Shown here: positions 43,668 to 52,594 of the stretch, in pieces | Position numbering within the stretch: position 1 is the first letter of the stretch | Layout: the number at the start of each line of letters is the position of its first letter | Assembly: GCF_013466605.1 (NCBI RefSeq) | Contig: NZ_CP059162.1 | Coordinates: 4,464,001 to 4,528,000, forward strand | Length of the DNA stretch: 64,000 nucleotides | Origin: Pseudomonas chlororaphis subsp. aurantiaca | GTDB taxonomy: Bacteria; Pseudomonadota; Gammaproteobacteria; Pseudomonadales; Pseudomonadaceae | Direction of reading: 5' to 3' | Translations under genes and position numbers: made by a program | Notes under the pieces: model-generated | The model's input: only the letters and a program-made list of their open reading frames with translations | Databases searched by the model: none | Told to the model about the DNA's origin: nothing

Positions 43668-44312
43668 ATGAAAAAATTAAAAGTAATCATCGCCGACGAC
43701 CACCCTATTATAATTTACGGACTACGCCAGCTAATTAATCAGAATTATAATTTTTCACTTGTCGGAGAAGTCACATGCGCAGAAAGTTTAATGAGGTTAC
43801 TCGAGAAGCAAGCGACGGATATTCTTATTACAGACTACAACATGCCTACAAATTCATTTTATGGCGATGGGCTCAAGGGAATCGAATACATAAAGAAAAA
43901 TTACCCACACATACAAATCCTTGTACTGACCATGGTTTCCAACCCTTTGATACTCACTCGACTTCAGGAACTGGGAGTAGCTAGAATAATCCAGAAGAAT
44001 CAGTCAAATGCCGAAATCCAAAGCACACTTAAGACCATTACTCAGCAGCGTAATTATTACAAACCAGCTCAAACAAAAACTTCCGCATATGAACCAAGCG
44101 CCATTGAAAAACGATTTTCTGCGCTATCAATTACGGAATTCAATATATTACAACTCTTTATTTCAGGCATGACCATAAGAGAGATAGCAAAACACCACAA
44201 TAGAAGTCCCAAGACAATTAGCACACACAAAATGACCGCCATGAAAAAACTTGAGACCAATAGCGATCAAGATCTACTTTCATACTGCCTAGCATGTCGA
44301 ATATTCAACTAG
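43668..44312 (+). CDS. NarL/BvgA-type response regulator
   Basis: This 214-residue protein has a receiver domain with the acid pair VIIADDH, phospho-acceptor Asp56 in DILITDYNMP and Lys in RIIQKNQS. The C-terminal LuxR-type helix-turn-helix is FSALSITEFNILQLFISG, then MTIREIAKHHNRSPKTISTH. It matches the RocA/BvgA/EvgA class that pairs with unorthodox kinases. Its position between fimbrial genes and a BvgS-like kinase suggests control of one or both fimbrial clusters. GC is low for the genome. Confidence 0.9.
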   Translation: MKKLKVIIADDHPIIIYGLRQLINQNYNFSLVGEVTCAESLMRLLEKQATDILITDYNMPTNSFYGDGLKGIEYIKKNYPHIQILVLTMVSNPLILTRLQELGVARIIQKNQSNAEIQSTLKTITQQRNYYKPAQTKTSAYEPSAIEKRFSALSITEFNILQLFISGMTIREIAKHHNRSPKTISTHKMTAMKKLETNSDQDLLSYCLACRIFN

Positions 44313-44750
44313 CTTCAAACAAAAACCGTCCTATACTGATAGCATCGCTGTATACAGGCACATTAATATATTATCATACCTACCCAAACTCTGCGCACCA
44401 CACCCTGACTCCAGGAGTACCGCCGTTTTGATCACCCTGAGGGTCATAGGGGTATATAGAAAGTTTATAGTTGAGACTGCGTCATCCCACGACTCCTGTA
44501 GAATTCCGGCACAGGCCATTTGATGGATCACCAATTCTTCATCTAGATTGGATTGAAAAGTCCAGATCAAACATCCACGCTGGCTGAAAATCAGTTTGCA
44601 AGCACCACAGCCCAGCTAGAATATTGACGGACCACTCTAGATCTCACTCCCATTACCACATGCCAAAACAGCGCTGTCCAATAAGGGGCTGCTGTTTTGT
44701 GGGGCAACGGTCTACTTACGCAGATTGCCGGGTTTACAGGAACGTACTCC
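44313..44750. other. Intergenic region upstream of the BvgS-like kinase
   Basis: 438 low-GC bases with no gene I can support and no clear regulatory motif. Confidence 0.4.
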
Positions 44751-47630
44751 ATGATTCCAGCGTGTTGTTGGCTTGTCGCGCTCTCTCTGTTACTTGCTTC
44801 ATCACCGGTACTGCTCGCGCACGAATCAGACATCTCCTTGCTCGGAAGGGTCGCGGTGACCAGCCGCCCCTGGCTGAGTGAAGAAGATCGACAGTGGCTG
44901 GCGAGCAGGGGTCCACTCACGATTGGGGTGGCCTTACCCGACTACCCGCCGCTGGCCATACTCGATGCCAATCGTTTCCAGGGAGTCGCCGCGGATTACC
45001 TCACCTTGCTGTTCGAAGTCCCCCCTCATGTCCGTCTGTTTGCTTCCCGGCAGGCGGCGTTGACCGCGTTGCACAATGGCGAGATCGACTTGGTCGGCGG
45101 CGGCTCCGCAGTGGATGCCGAGGACCACGGCCTGCTACTGACCCAGGCCTATGAACCGAACCAGCCCGTGCTGGTAACAGCCGAGAGCCGCTCTTTCGAC
45201 CCAGAGAAACCCGGCACCCGGCTGGGCGTATTTGCCGGCTATCGTATCGAGGAAAAAGTCTCCGCCATTTATCCGAACAGCCAGGTCCTGCCATTTGTCT
45301 CGACGCTGCGCGCGCTCGAAGCGTTAAGCCTGGGCGAGGTCGACGGGGTGATCGACGATGCGGTGTCGGCTCACTACCTGATCAACATCAACTACCTGCT
45401 GGACCTGCATATCGAAAACTTCGCTCCGGTGGAAAGCCGTGGCTTCGGCTTCCTGGTGCGCGCCTCCGATACGCGATTGCATGGCGTGATCGAACGCGCC
45501 TTGCCATTCATACGCTCGCGCCATAGCGAAAATATTCTGCGTAATTGGAGTGCGGGGAGCAGCCTGCGCCTGACCCAGCAGCGCGTGAAACTGACGCCCG
45601 CCGAGAACCGTTGGCTGGCGGCACACCCGGAAATCCCGGTGAGCGTCAGTGACTCTCTCGGAGCATTGGGGCAACTGGACAGCGGTGGGCAGGTACGGGG
45701 TATCGGCCCCGACTACCTCAAGTTGATCAGCCAGCGAAGCGGCCTGACGTTCCGCCCTGTCCGGGCGCAGAACTATACCGAGATGAAAACCCAGATAACC
45801 CAGGGCCAGACCCTGATGACCTCGGTCACGTCGGCAGATCCTGATACCGAGGCCGATATGGATATCCTCCTTCCTTATCTGAGGAGCTCGGTCGTGCTGA
45901 TGGCCGGACCACGATCCGCACGCACCCAGGGCAGTCCTTTTCATAGCCTTGAAGACCTGCAAGGCAAGCGACTGGCCAGTGTCCCCGGCTACTTCATCAA
46001 CCCGATCATCCAGCAGGACTATCCAGACATCCGGCTACAGATCTATCCCAACTTCCTGGAGGCCATGCGCAGCGTGGATGACGGGCGTAGCGACGCCTTC
46101 ATCGGCAGTGACTACACCGGCCGTTTCCTGTCCGCGCAGCGTTTCAACAACCGCTTGCGCGTGATCGGCATCCTCGACGAGTTCTCCCGCCCCGTCAGCC
46201 TTGGGGTGCTAAAAGGGCAGGAAGAATTGCGCAGCATCCTGGAAAAAGCCCAGGTTGCTATCACCCCGGAGGAAGTGGCTGATATCGTGCGACAGTGGGA
46301 ACCACGATTCTCTAGTAGCGGCAGCAACTTCTGGCGCGATCATCGTAGCAAGATCCTCCGGCTTGGCGGGGTCTTCGGTTTGCTGGTCCTGCTATCGCTG
46401 ATCTGGGGCTTCTACCTGACTCGACAGGTGCGCAAGACCCGTCAGGCCGAAGGAGAGCTGGCGCTGGCGCGCGAGAAGGCCGAAGCCGCCAACGAGGCCA
46501 AGAGCGTGTTCCTGTCCACCATGAGTCATGAAATCCGTACCCCGCTGAACGCGATCATCGGCCTGCAGGAAGTGGTGCTGCAGAAAGCCGAGCGGGGCGA
46601 ACTGGACCTGGCGTCGCTGGGGATTGCGCAAGAGGCCGCGCAGGGGTTGCTGTTGCTGCTCGGCAATGTGCTCGACCTGAACCGGATCGAGTCCGGCATG
46701 ATCGACTCGGCGCCCGAGGCGGTGCTGCTCAAGGCCCAGATCGAAGCGATCGCGCCCCTGGTGGCCGGCATGGCACGACAGAAGCACCTGGCGTTCGAGA
46801 TGCAGTTCGCGGGCGACATGGAGCAATGGGTGCTGATCGACCCGCTGCATTTGAAACAGGTGCTGTTCAACCTGTTGAGCAACGCCATTAAGTTCACTGA
46901 GCAAGGCGGAGTAACGCTGCGTGCCTCGGGGAGCCAAGATGGCGGATATCTGCGACTGCTGCTGGAGGTCATCGACACTGGCCTCGGTATTGCCGTGCAG
47001 GACCAGGCTCGGCTGTTCCAGCCCTTCTCCCAGGTCAGCTCAGCCCAGGTCGGGCAAAGCTTCGGCAGCGGGCTGGGGCTGAATATCACCCGGCGCCTAG
47101 TTGAGCTCATGGACGGTAGCATCGACTTGAACAGCGAGCAGGGCAAAGGTTCCTGCTTCAGCGTCACCCTGCAACTGCCCCTGGTCGAGGCGCCTGCCGA
47201 AGCCAAAGTAGAAATACCGGCGACCAGCACCGGGCAGCCTTCACTGAACATTCTCGTTGCCGAGGACAATGCGTTCAGCCGGCTGACGCTGGAAGAGCAA
47301 CTGGTCCTTCTTGGCCATCGAGTGACGCTGGTCGAGGATGGGCAGGCGGCATGGGAAACCTGGCTGACTGCCAAGTACGATGTGCTGATCACCGACAGTC
47401 AGATGCCACGCCTGGACGGCTATGACTTGACCGTACGGATCCGCGCGATGGAGCTGGAACGTGGTCGTCAGCGCTGCTGGATCCTGGGCGCCACCGCCAG
47501 TGCCGAAGATGCGGAAGTCCAGCGATGCCTAGCCGCCGGCATGGACGAGGTAGTGTTCAAGCCTCTGACTCAGCAAATATTGCGACAGGTACTGGAGAAT
47601 GCTCAACAAGTCCCTACTTGTTGGCACTGA
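44751..47630 (+). CDS. BvgS/RocS-like hybrid sensor histidine kinase without Hpt domain
   Basis: This 959-residue hybrid kinase has a signal peptide or anchor (MIPACCWLVALSLLLASS). Two tandem periplasmic solute-binding (Venus flytrap) domains start near TIGVALPDYPPLAILD and PVSVSDSLGALGQLD. A membrane helix lies at about residues 545-565. HisKA has His593 in STMSHEIRTPLN. HATPase has NLLSNAIKF and GSGLGLNI. A receiver domain has Asp882 in LITDSQMPRLDGYD. BvgS, EvgS and RocS proteins normally end with an Hpt domain, but this protein stops after the receiver. The ATG at 44751 follows AGGA. Confidence 0.92.
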   Translation: MIPACCWLVALSLLLASSPVLLAHESDISLLGRVAVTSRPWLSEEDRQWLASRGPLTIGVALPDYPPLAILDANRFQGVAADYLTLLFEVPPHVRLFASRQAALTALHNGEIDLVGGGSAVDAEDHGLLLTQAYEPNQPVLVTAESRSFDPEKPGTRLGVFAGYRIEEKVSAIYPNSQVLPFVSTLRALEALSLGEVDGVIDDAVSAHYLININYLLDLHIENFAPVESRGFGFLVRASDTRLHGVIERALPFIRSRHSENILRNWSAGSSLRLTQQRVKLTPAENRWLAAHPEIPVSVSDSLGALGQLDSGGQVRGIGPDYLKLISQRSGLTFRPVRAQNYTEMKTQITQGQTLMTSVTSADPDTEADMDILLPYLRSSVVLMAGPRSARTQGSPFHSLEDLQGKRLASVPGYFINPIIQQDYPDIRLQIYPNFLEAMRSVDDGRSDAFIGSDYTGRFLSAQRFNNRLRVIGILDEFSRPVSLGVLKGQEELRSILEKAQVAITPEEVADIVRQWEPRFSSSGSNFWRDHRSKILRLGGVFGLLVLLSLIWGFYLTRQVRKTRQAEGELALAREKAEAANEAKSVFLSTMSHEIRTPLNAIIGLQEVVLQKAERGELDLASLGIAQEAAQGLLLLLGNVLDLNRIESGMIDSAPEAVLLKAQIEAIAPLVAGMARQKHLAFEMQFAGDMEQWVLIDPLHLKQVLFNLLSNAIKFTEQGGVTLRASGSQDGGYLRLLLEVIDTGLGIAVQDQARLFQPFSQVSSAQVGQSFGSGLGLNITRRLVELMDGSIDLNSEQGKGSCFSVTLQLPLVEAPAEAKVEIPATSTGQPSLNILVAEDNAFSRLTLEEQLVLLGHRVTLVEDGQAAWETWLTAKYDVLITDSQMPRLDGYDLTVRIRAMELERGRQRCWILGATASAEDAEVQRCLAAGMDEVVFKPLTQQILRQVLENAQQVPTCWH

Positions 47631-47740
47631 TTGAAACTTCCCCCCTACCGCTTGAAAATCGACCCACAGCGAAACGCTGATTTACATCAGCAATTGTAGA
47701 TAAAGCTTAGCAATCGTGTCCCAGTGACAGAGGCATTAAC

Positions 47741-47768
47741 CCCTACCGCATGCAGGAATGCGGTAGGG
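47741..47768. terminator. Strong hairpin after the kinase gene
   Basis: Perfect 11-base arms CCCTACCGCAT / ATGCGGTAGGG surround a GCAGGA loop, 110 bases after the kinase stop. The following bases (TATTCCC) are not a T-tract, so terminator function is uncertain. Confidence 0.45.
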
Positions 47769-47826
47769 TATTCCCGGTGTAGATCAAAGCGGCTCATGAT
47801 CCTCTTTACCATCCTCGTCCTTGCGC

Positions 47827-47960
47827 TCACGTTTGCGAGATTTGATCTTTGCCTGTGGAATCAAGCTGCTCGACGATGCGGCAATGATACGTCAGCCGAT
47901 CCAGCAACGCAGTGGTCATCTTGGCGTCGCCAAACACACTAGACCACTCCGAGAAGCGAA
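47827..47960 (-). mobile_element. IS21-family istB remnant (C-terminal end)
   Basis: On the minus strand the frame reads [20 protein letters not shown] then LTYHCRIVE and stops after ISQT. This is the conserved C-terminus of the IstB helper ATPase of IS21 elements. Only about 45 codons remain and istA is absent. It marks an old insertion between the kinase gene and the second fimbrial operon. Confidence 0.8.
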
Positions 47961-48111
47961 GGCCGAAGCTTAGCCATTTTCATCTGATGATTCACTGACC
48001 ATATGGCACGATCTGCATCGTTCCTATTGAAACAGATGTTCGAGCAACTATTTCGACGACGCCATCGACGCGCTTGCATTCTGCGCTAAAACAGTCGCAC
48101 TCCCCTGCACC

Positions 48112-49284
48112 TCAAGGGAAAGTAAAGGTGAACTCCGCCGCGCCATCGGCATCGCCGACCTTGAGCTCGGCATCGCTGCCGGTGCGGATGTAGCCGGCGC
48201 GCAGCGGGATGATCGCGCTGTCGCCCACCCGTTGCATGTCGTAGAGGGTGCCATCGTACTTGATCCGCTGCTGGTTCAGGTCGTTGATCATGACGATGCC
48301 GAAGCCCTTGGCGCTGTTGGGCGAAGCCGTCAGATTGAGCACCGACGGGTCGGTGTGACCGGCTACTTTGTCGGTGAAGGTGATCTGTGGCTTGGCATTC
48401 AATGCGCACTGGCTCAGCTCGATGCGAAACGGCACCGGCGACGAGGTGGAACCCACCTTGGGAAAATCGGCCAGGGAGAAACGCCCGAGCTTCACCGGGA
48501 TGGTCCTGTACGACTCCACCACACAGGTGTTGGGAATGACGACCTCACCTCCACCGCCCATATTGATGATGGCTGGCCCCATCAACGGGTAGGGTTTGCG
48601 GCAGATGCCGAGGGGCATGTTGTCAGTCGGAATAGTGACCTGCGCGCCCAGGTTGGCGACGTCCTTGAGCAAATCGACCGCATACAGCATCAGCCCCGAG
48701 CTGCCATCGACACGTTGGACTCGCAACTCCCCGCTGGGTAACTGGCTGGGAGGAACCATCAGAATCAGCGACTGCATGTAGTTGGTCACCATCAGCGAAC
48801 GCTGGTTCTGACCAGCGCTTGGGTCATAACGGATCAGGTTCTTTTCCAATGTGACAGGTTTCGGGCTCTGGGTGATATCCCTGACGATCCCGTCCGAGGA
48901 ACTCACCGCAATCTTGAAACCGATGCCGCTGATGTTGGTCGGCGCAATGGCATCGGGCAGAGGCGTGCCCGCGGTCCAGTGCCCGGCAGACACCAGTTCG
49001 TGCCCCTGGTTTCCCGAAGAACCACCGTATTTGTAGTTGGTGATCAAGGCGACTGGCCGCTGCCACAGGATGGAACCTACTGGCGTGGAACTGGTCAACG
49101 GGGTCACTTCCAGCCAGGGCCTTCCGGTGCTGTTACTGAACTCGCACTGGATCGCCTGGCTTTCCACCATCGCGGCCTGTGCCGTGGCACCAGTCAAACC
49201 CGGGAGCAACCATGCAAGTACCTGAACTGCACGGTTAAGCCGATGCCTGGAGCGGGAGGACCTGAGTACCAATGGATGGGTCAT
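48112..49284 (-). CDS. Fimbrial adhesin of the CupB-like operon (CupB6 position)
   Basis: This 390-residue protein has a signal peptide (to about ATAQAAM). The N-terminal domain is possibly ligand-binding, and the C-terminal half is pilin-like with Cys residues (NTCVVES, LSQCALN) and final strand AAEFTFTFP. It occupies the position of cupB6 in P. aeruginosa. The start at 49284 has GGAG upstream; an ATG five codons earlier is possible. A terminator and 182 bases separate it from the TpsA gene, so it may be less expressed or have its own promoter. Confidence 0.78.
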   Translation of the reverse strand: MTHPLVLRSSRSRHRLNRAVQVLAWLLPGLTGATAQAAMVESQAIQCEFSNSTGRPWLEVTPLTSSTPVGSILWQRPVALITNYKYGGSSGNQGHELVSAGHWTAGTPLPDAIAPTNISGIGFKIAVSSSDGIVRDITQSPKPVTLEKNLIRYDPSAGQNQRSLMVTNYMQSLILMVPPSQLPSGELRVQRVDGSSGLMLYAVDLLKDVANLGAQVTIPTDNMPLGICRKPYPLMGPAIINMGGGGEVVIPNTCVVESYRTIPVKLGRFSLADFPKVGSTSSPVPFRIELSQCALNAKPQITFTDKVAGHTDPSVLNLTASPNSAKGFGIVMINDLNQQRIKYDGTLYDMQRVGDSAIIPLRAGYIRTGSDAELKVGDADGAAEFTFTFP

Positions 49285-49411
49285 GAGGCCGTTCTCCATG
49301 TTCTCGTTAAACGCTCATGTGGTTCTTTAAGCGACAACCACGACTGAGGCGCGTTATGCATCGATGATCCGCAATGCGGGTCATCCTGAAAAAGGGGTAA
49401 ATCCTGAAAAA

Positions 49412-49440
49412 CGATACGCCCTGCACGGCAAGGCGTATCG
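49412..49440 (-). terminator. Intrinsic terminator after the TpsA exoprotein gene
   Basis: CGATACGCC / GGCGTATCG arms surround an 11-base loop. On the minus strand the stem is followed by TTTTT. It lies 41-69 bases beyond the exoprotein stop and ahead of the adhesin gene. Confidence 0.75.
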
Positions 49441-49480
49441 AGAACGCCGATACCTGGATATCAGCGGGTAGCCCTCACAG

Positions 49481-52400
49481 TTACTGGATGATTCCGTTGT
49501 TACGGCCAGCGACAGGTACCTGGGCAGCTTCACCCAATACCGAGTTGTAGCTCATGATCCCCTCGTTAACGCCGACCAGACCGCCATAAATCTGGCCCCA
49601 ACCCGAGTAGTTGATCTTGCCGGTGGCCACCGATTGACGAACGTTACCCGTGTTCAATCCCACCAGACCGCCCAAGGTCGCGTAGTGACTGCCACCCACT
49701 GCGCCCAGGGCTAACGAGTTGACGATCTGACCATGATTCTGCCCTGCCAGCCCACCGACGGTGCTGAAAAGGTCACCGTAGACCCTGCCCTTGGACGTAG
49801 CCGTCTCGACGATACTCCCCAGGTTGCGGTCGTTGGTACCCACCAGCCCACCCACGAAACTGCTGAACCCACCGATGACTTCGCCACTGGCTTCAACCGA
49901 ACGCAGGTCGCCGTCGTTGTAGCCGATCAGTCCACCGACGTGACTTTGGCTGCCACCCACGACCTTGCCACGGGCCACGGTATGCTCGACGACACCGCCG
50001 TGGTTGTTACCGATGAGCCCGCCGACATTAGCCTTGGAGCCACCAGTGACGTTACCCAACACCTCGGCGGTTTCAATCCGACCGTAGCTGTTATAGCCAA
50101 CCAGACCACCAATATTGACGCCCGACGAGTCGGAAACCGTGCCGGTGGCCTTAACGTCGACCAGGCTGCTGCTCTGGTTGGAACCGACCAGGCCGCCCAC
50201 CGCGGCGCTGCCGCTACCGTTTACCGCACTGCTGGAACTGGACTCTTGGATCAAGCTGTTAGTATTGAGTCCTACCAGCCCACCGATGTTGCTGGCGCCG
50301 TAACCCCGCACTGACGCAGAGGAACTCGAGCGCTCGACAGTACCGGTCTGGTTATAACCAATCAGCCCCCCCATGTTCAGGTCCCTGTAGATGCTGTTGA
50401 TGGAGCCACTACTCGAAGAGTCGGCGATATAGCCGCCCTTGTTGCTTCCGACCAGACCACCAACGCCGCCCACGGGATTGCGCTGCATGTAACCTGAAAG
50501 ACTGACGTTCGCCGTGCTATTGGTAATATTGCCTGCGCCGGCCAGTCCCGAAACGTTTTCACCGACAAGACCACCGATGGATGATGTGTAGCTGTTACCG
50601 CTCACGTAAGACGCAGAAAGCGCAGAAGACGCAGAGCCCACCGATGCCCGATCGATGGAGCCACCCGCATTGAGCCCGACCAGGCCACCAATGACGTTGT
50701 GTTTCGCCGAGGAGCCGTTAACACGCAGGCCCGTGGTGCTGACATTGGTCAGGGTCCCGGTGTTGCTCCCCGCCAGACCACCGATATAGCTGAAGCCGGC
50801 TCCAGACGTAGTGCCATTCACCACCATGTTCGCCAGTTTCAGGTTGCTGATACTGCCCGAGTTGGCGGCGAACAGACCGACGTTAGGCCCGGTATTGGTC
50901 ACCGTGAAACCGCTGACGGTATTGCCCAGGCCATCGAAGACGCCGGCGAAAGCGCTATTGCCGCCAATGGACTTGAAGGCACCGTAACCCTTGATGTCGG
51001 TCCCCAGGACATACAGGCCGTTGAGGTTGTTATTGACCGCCTGCAGCTGCGTGGCGTTCTGGATGACGCCATATTGCGAGCCATTGGAATCGAACGCAGC
51101 CCCGGTACCGGACAGGGAGACCTTCGCGTCCTGCCCCAGGGCATAGCCGCTGTTATGGTTCATCCCGAGGCTGGCATTGGCCCCGCTGAGGGTCACGTTG
51201 CCATTGAGCCGGACCCTTTTCTCGGCGTTCATTTCGACCCGGGCATTGGCGCCGGTGGCGGTCAGCCCGCCATTGAGTTCAATATCGCCCTTGGAAGACA
51301 GCTTCAGCCGATTGCCGCTGTTCCAGGTGACAGGACCGCCCACCACCACATCGCCGGCATTGCTGGCCAGCTCGATATGGGTGGTCGCCAGGTTGCTCGA
51401 CAGGGTATCGGCGTAGGCCGTGTCGCTACCCGATGCCGCTGTCGGATTGACCTTGACCGAGTTCGAAGTGATCTTCCAGCTGCCGGTCTGGCCGTTGCTG
51501 GCCAGGGTATTGACCCGGGTCGCCAGTTGCACCTCGGTATTCGCGCCTTTGGTCTCGATCACACCGCCATTGCCTAGAGTGCCCGTAGCACTAGCAGTCA
51601 TTACACCAGCCACCAGTACCTTGCCCATATCACCGCCATCGAGGGTGATCTTGCCGGCAGTACCCCTTAAGGTATTGGCCTCGATGGTGCCCTGGTTGTT
51701 GACCACAGTCTGCAACATGGTGCCCGCGCTCTTGGCGGTCATCAGCACCTGGCCGCCGTCGGCCTTGAGCAGGCCGCCGTTTTTCACCAGGGCATCCACA
51801 GCCGCTCCGTCAACCTGCAGATTGAGCAGGTTGTTGCCGTCGAAGTTCACGGTGAACTTGTCCCCCGCGCCCAGCGCCACACGCCCCATCTGCGCCTGGA
51901 TCACCCCATCGTTGCGCACGTTGGTACCCAGCAGCGCCACGTTGCCGCCCTGGGTAGTGGTAATGCTGCCGTTGTTGATAATCTCTGCTGGCGAGGTGCC
52001 CGAGAACTTGTAGTTACCGGCCGTAAAGTCGGCATCGCTGATGTTTCGGGTCGAAGCCACCAGACCACCCACGTTGACCTGCGCGCCCTGGCCGAACACT
52101 ACACCGTTGGGGTTGACCAGAAACACCTGACCGTTGGCATTGACCCGGCCCTGGATATCACTGGCATTGGTGCCGACCACGCGGTTCAGTGCTATCGAGC
52201 TTTTACCGGGTTGGTTGAAGGTGACCGTTTGGCCCGGTGCGACGCTGAAGCCATTCCAGTTGGTGATCAGTTTGTCGCTATGCTGGTTGATCGACATTTC
52301 CTGGCCATTCTCGAATGTCAGGATATCGCCGGTGCCGGATACCACGGCTCCCCCCGTCGGCAGGGCGAATGCCGACGACATGGCGCCCACTCCCAGCAGG

Positions 52401-52522
52401 CTGACAGCCGCCACGACCATCCCCTTGCGCGCACCCGACTTGCGCCGGCGACGTGCCCCTTCATGAGCCACATTCCAGCACGCCAGGGCTTGGTTCCAAA
52501 CCAGTGCATACATCTTGTTCAC
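49481..52522 (-). CDS. Two-partner secretion exoprotein (TpsA, CupB5-like) with GLUG repeats
   Basis: This is a 1013-residue secreted protein. The N-terminus is an extended signal peptide (NKMYALVWNQALACWNVAHE, then a second hydrophobic stretch ending SAFALP). The TPS haemagglutination domain follows, with the NPNG motif (VFLVNPNGVVFGQG) and ITNWNGFSVAPGQTVTFNQP. The C-terminal ~480 residues consist of repeated GLUG-type units (IGGLVGxN). The GTG at 52522 has a strong GAGGAAG ribosome site. Size and gene position match CupB5 of P. aeruginosa. It is probably a surface or secreted adhesin. Confidence 0.9.
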   Translation of the reverse strand: MNKMYALVWNQALACWNVAHEGARRRRKSGARKGMVVAAVSLLGVGAMSSAFALPTGGAVVSGTGDILTFENGQEMSINQHSDKLITNWNGFSVAPGQTVTFNQPGKSSIALNRVVGTNASDIQGRVNANGQVFLVNPNGVVFGQGAQVNVGGLVASTRNISDADFTAGNYKFSGTSPAEIINNGSITTTQGGNVALLGTNVRNDGVIQAQMGRVALGAGDKFTVNFDGNNLLNLQVDGAAVDALVKNGGLLKADGGQVLMTAKSAGTMLQTVVNNQGTIEANTLRGTAGKITLDGGDMGKVLVAGVMTASATGTLGNGGVIETKGANTEVQLATRVNTLASNGQTGSWKITSNSVKVNPTAASGSDTAYADTLSSNLATTHIELASNAGDVVVGGPVTWNSGNRLKLSSKGDIELNGGLTATGANARVEMNAEKRVRLNGNVTLSGANASLGMNHNSGYALGQDAKVSLSGTGAAFDSNGSQYGVIQNATQLQAVNNNLNGLYVLGTDIKGYGAFKSIGGNSAFAGVFDGLGNTVSGFTVTNTGPNVGLFAANSGSISNLKLANMVVNGTTSGAGFSYIGGLAGSNTGTLTNVSTTGLRVNGSSAKHNVIGGLVGLNAGGSIDRASVGSASSALSASYVSGNSYTSSIGGLVGENVSGLAGAGNITNSTANVSLSGYMQRNPVGGVGGLVGSNKGGYIADSSSSGSINSIYRDLNMGGLIGYNQTGTVERSSSSASVRGYGASNIGGLVGLNTNSLIQESSSSSAVNGSGSAAVGGLVGSNQSSSLVDVKATGTVSDSSGVNIGGLVGYNSYGRIETAEVLGNVTGGSKANVGGLIGNNHGGVVEHTVARGKVVGGSQSHVGGLIGYNDGDLRSVEASGEVIGGFSSFVGGLVGTNDRNLGSIVETATSKGRVYGDLFSTVGGLAGQNHGQIVNSLALGAVGGSHYATLGGLVGLNTGNVRQSVATGKINYSGWGQIYGGLVGVNEGIMSYNSVLGEAAQVPVAGRNNGIIQ

Positions 52523-52594
52523 GATGCTTCCTCTTCTTAAAAAACGCTCTGCAAACCATTTGCAGGGCGACACCACTCCTGCTACGAGCAGGTA

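Noticed and set aside
44331..44570. Minus-strand 79-codon frame upstream of the BvgS-like kinase
   Set aside because: TTG start, no ribosome site and no family resemblance.
49500..50800. Regularly repeated DNA units resembling a CRISPR or satellite array
   Set aside because: They encode GLUG protein repeats (IGGLVGxN) within an intact exoprotein gene; spacing and sequence vary as for protein repeats.
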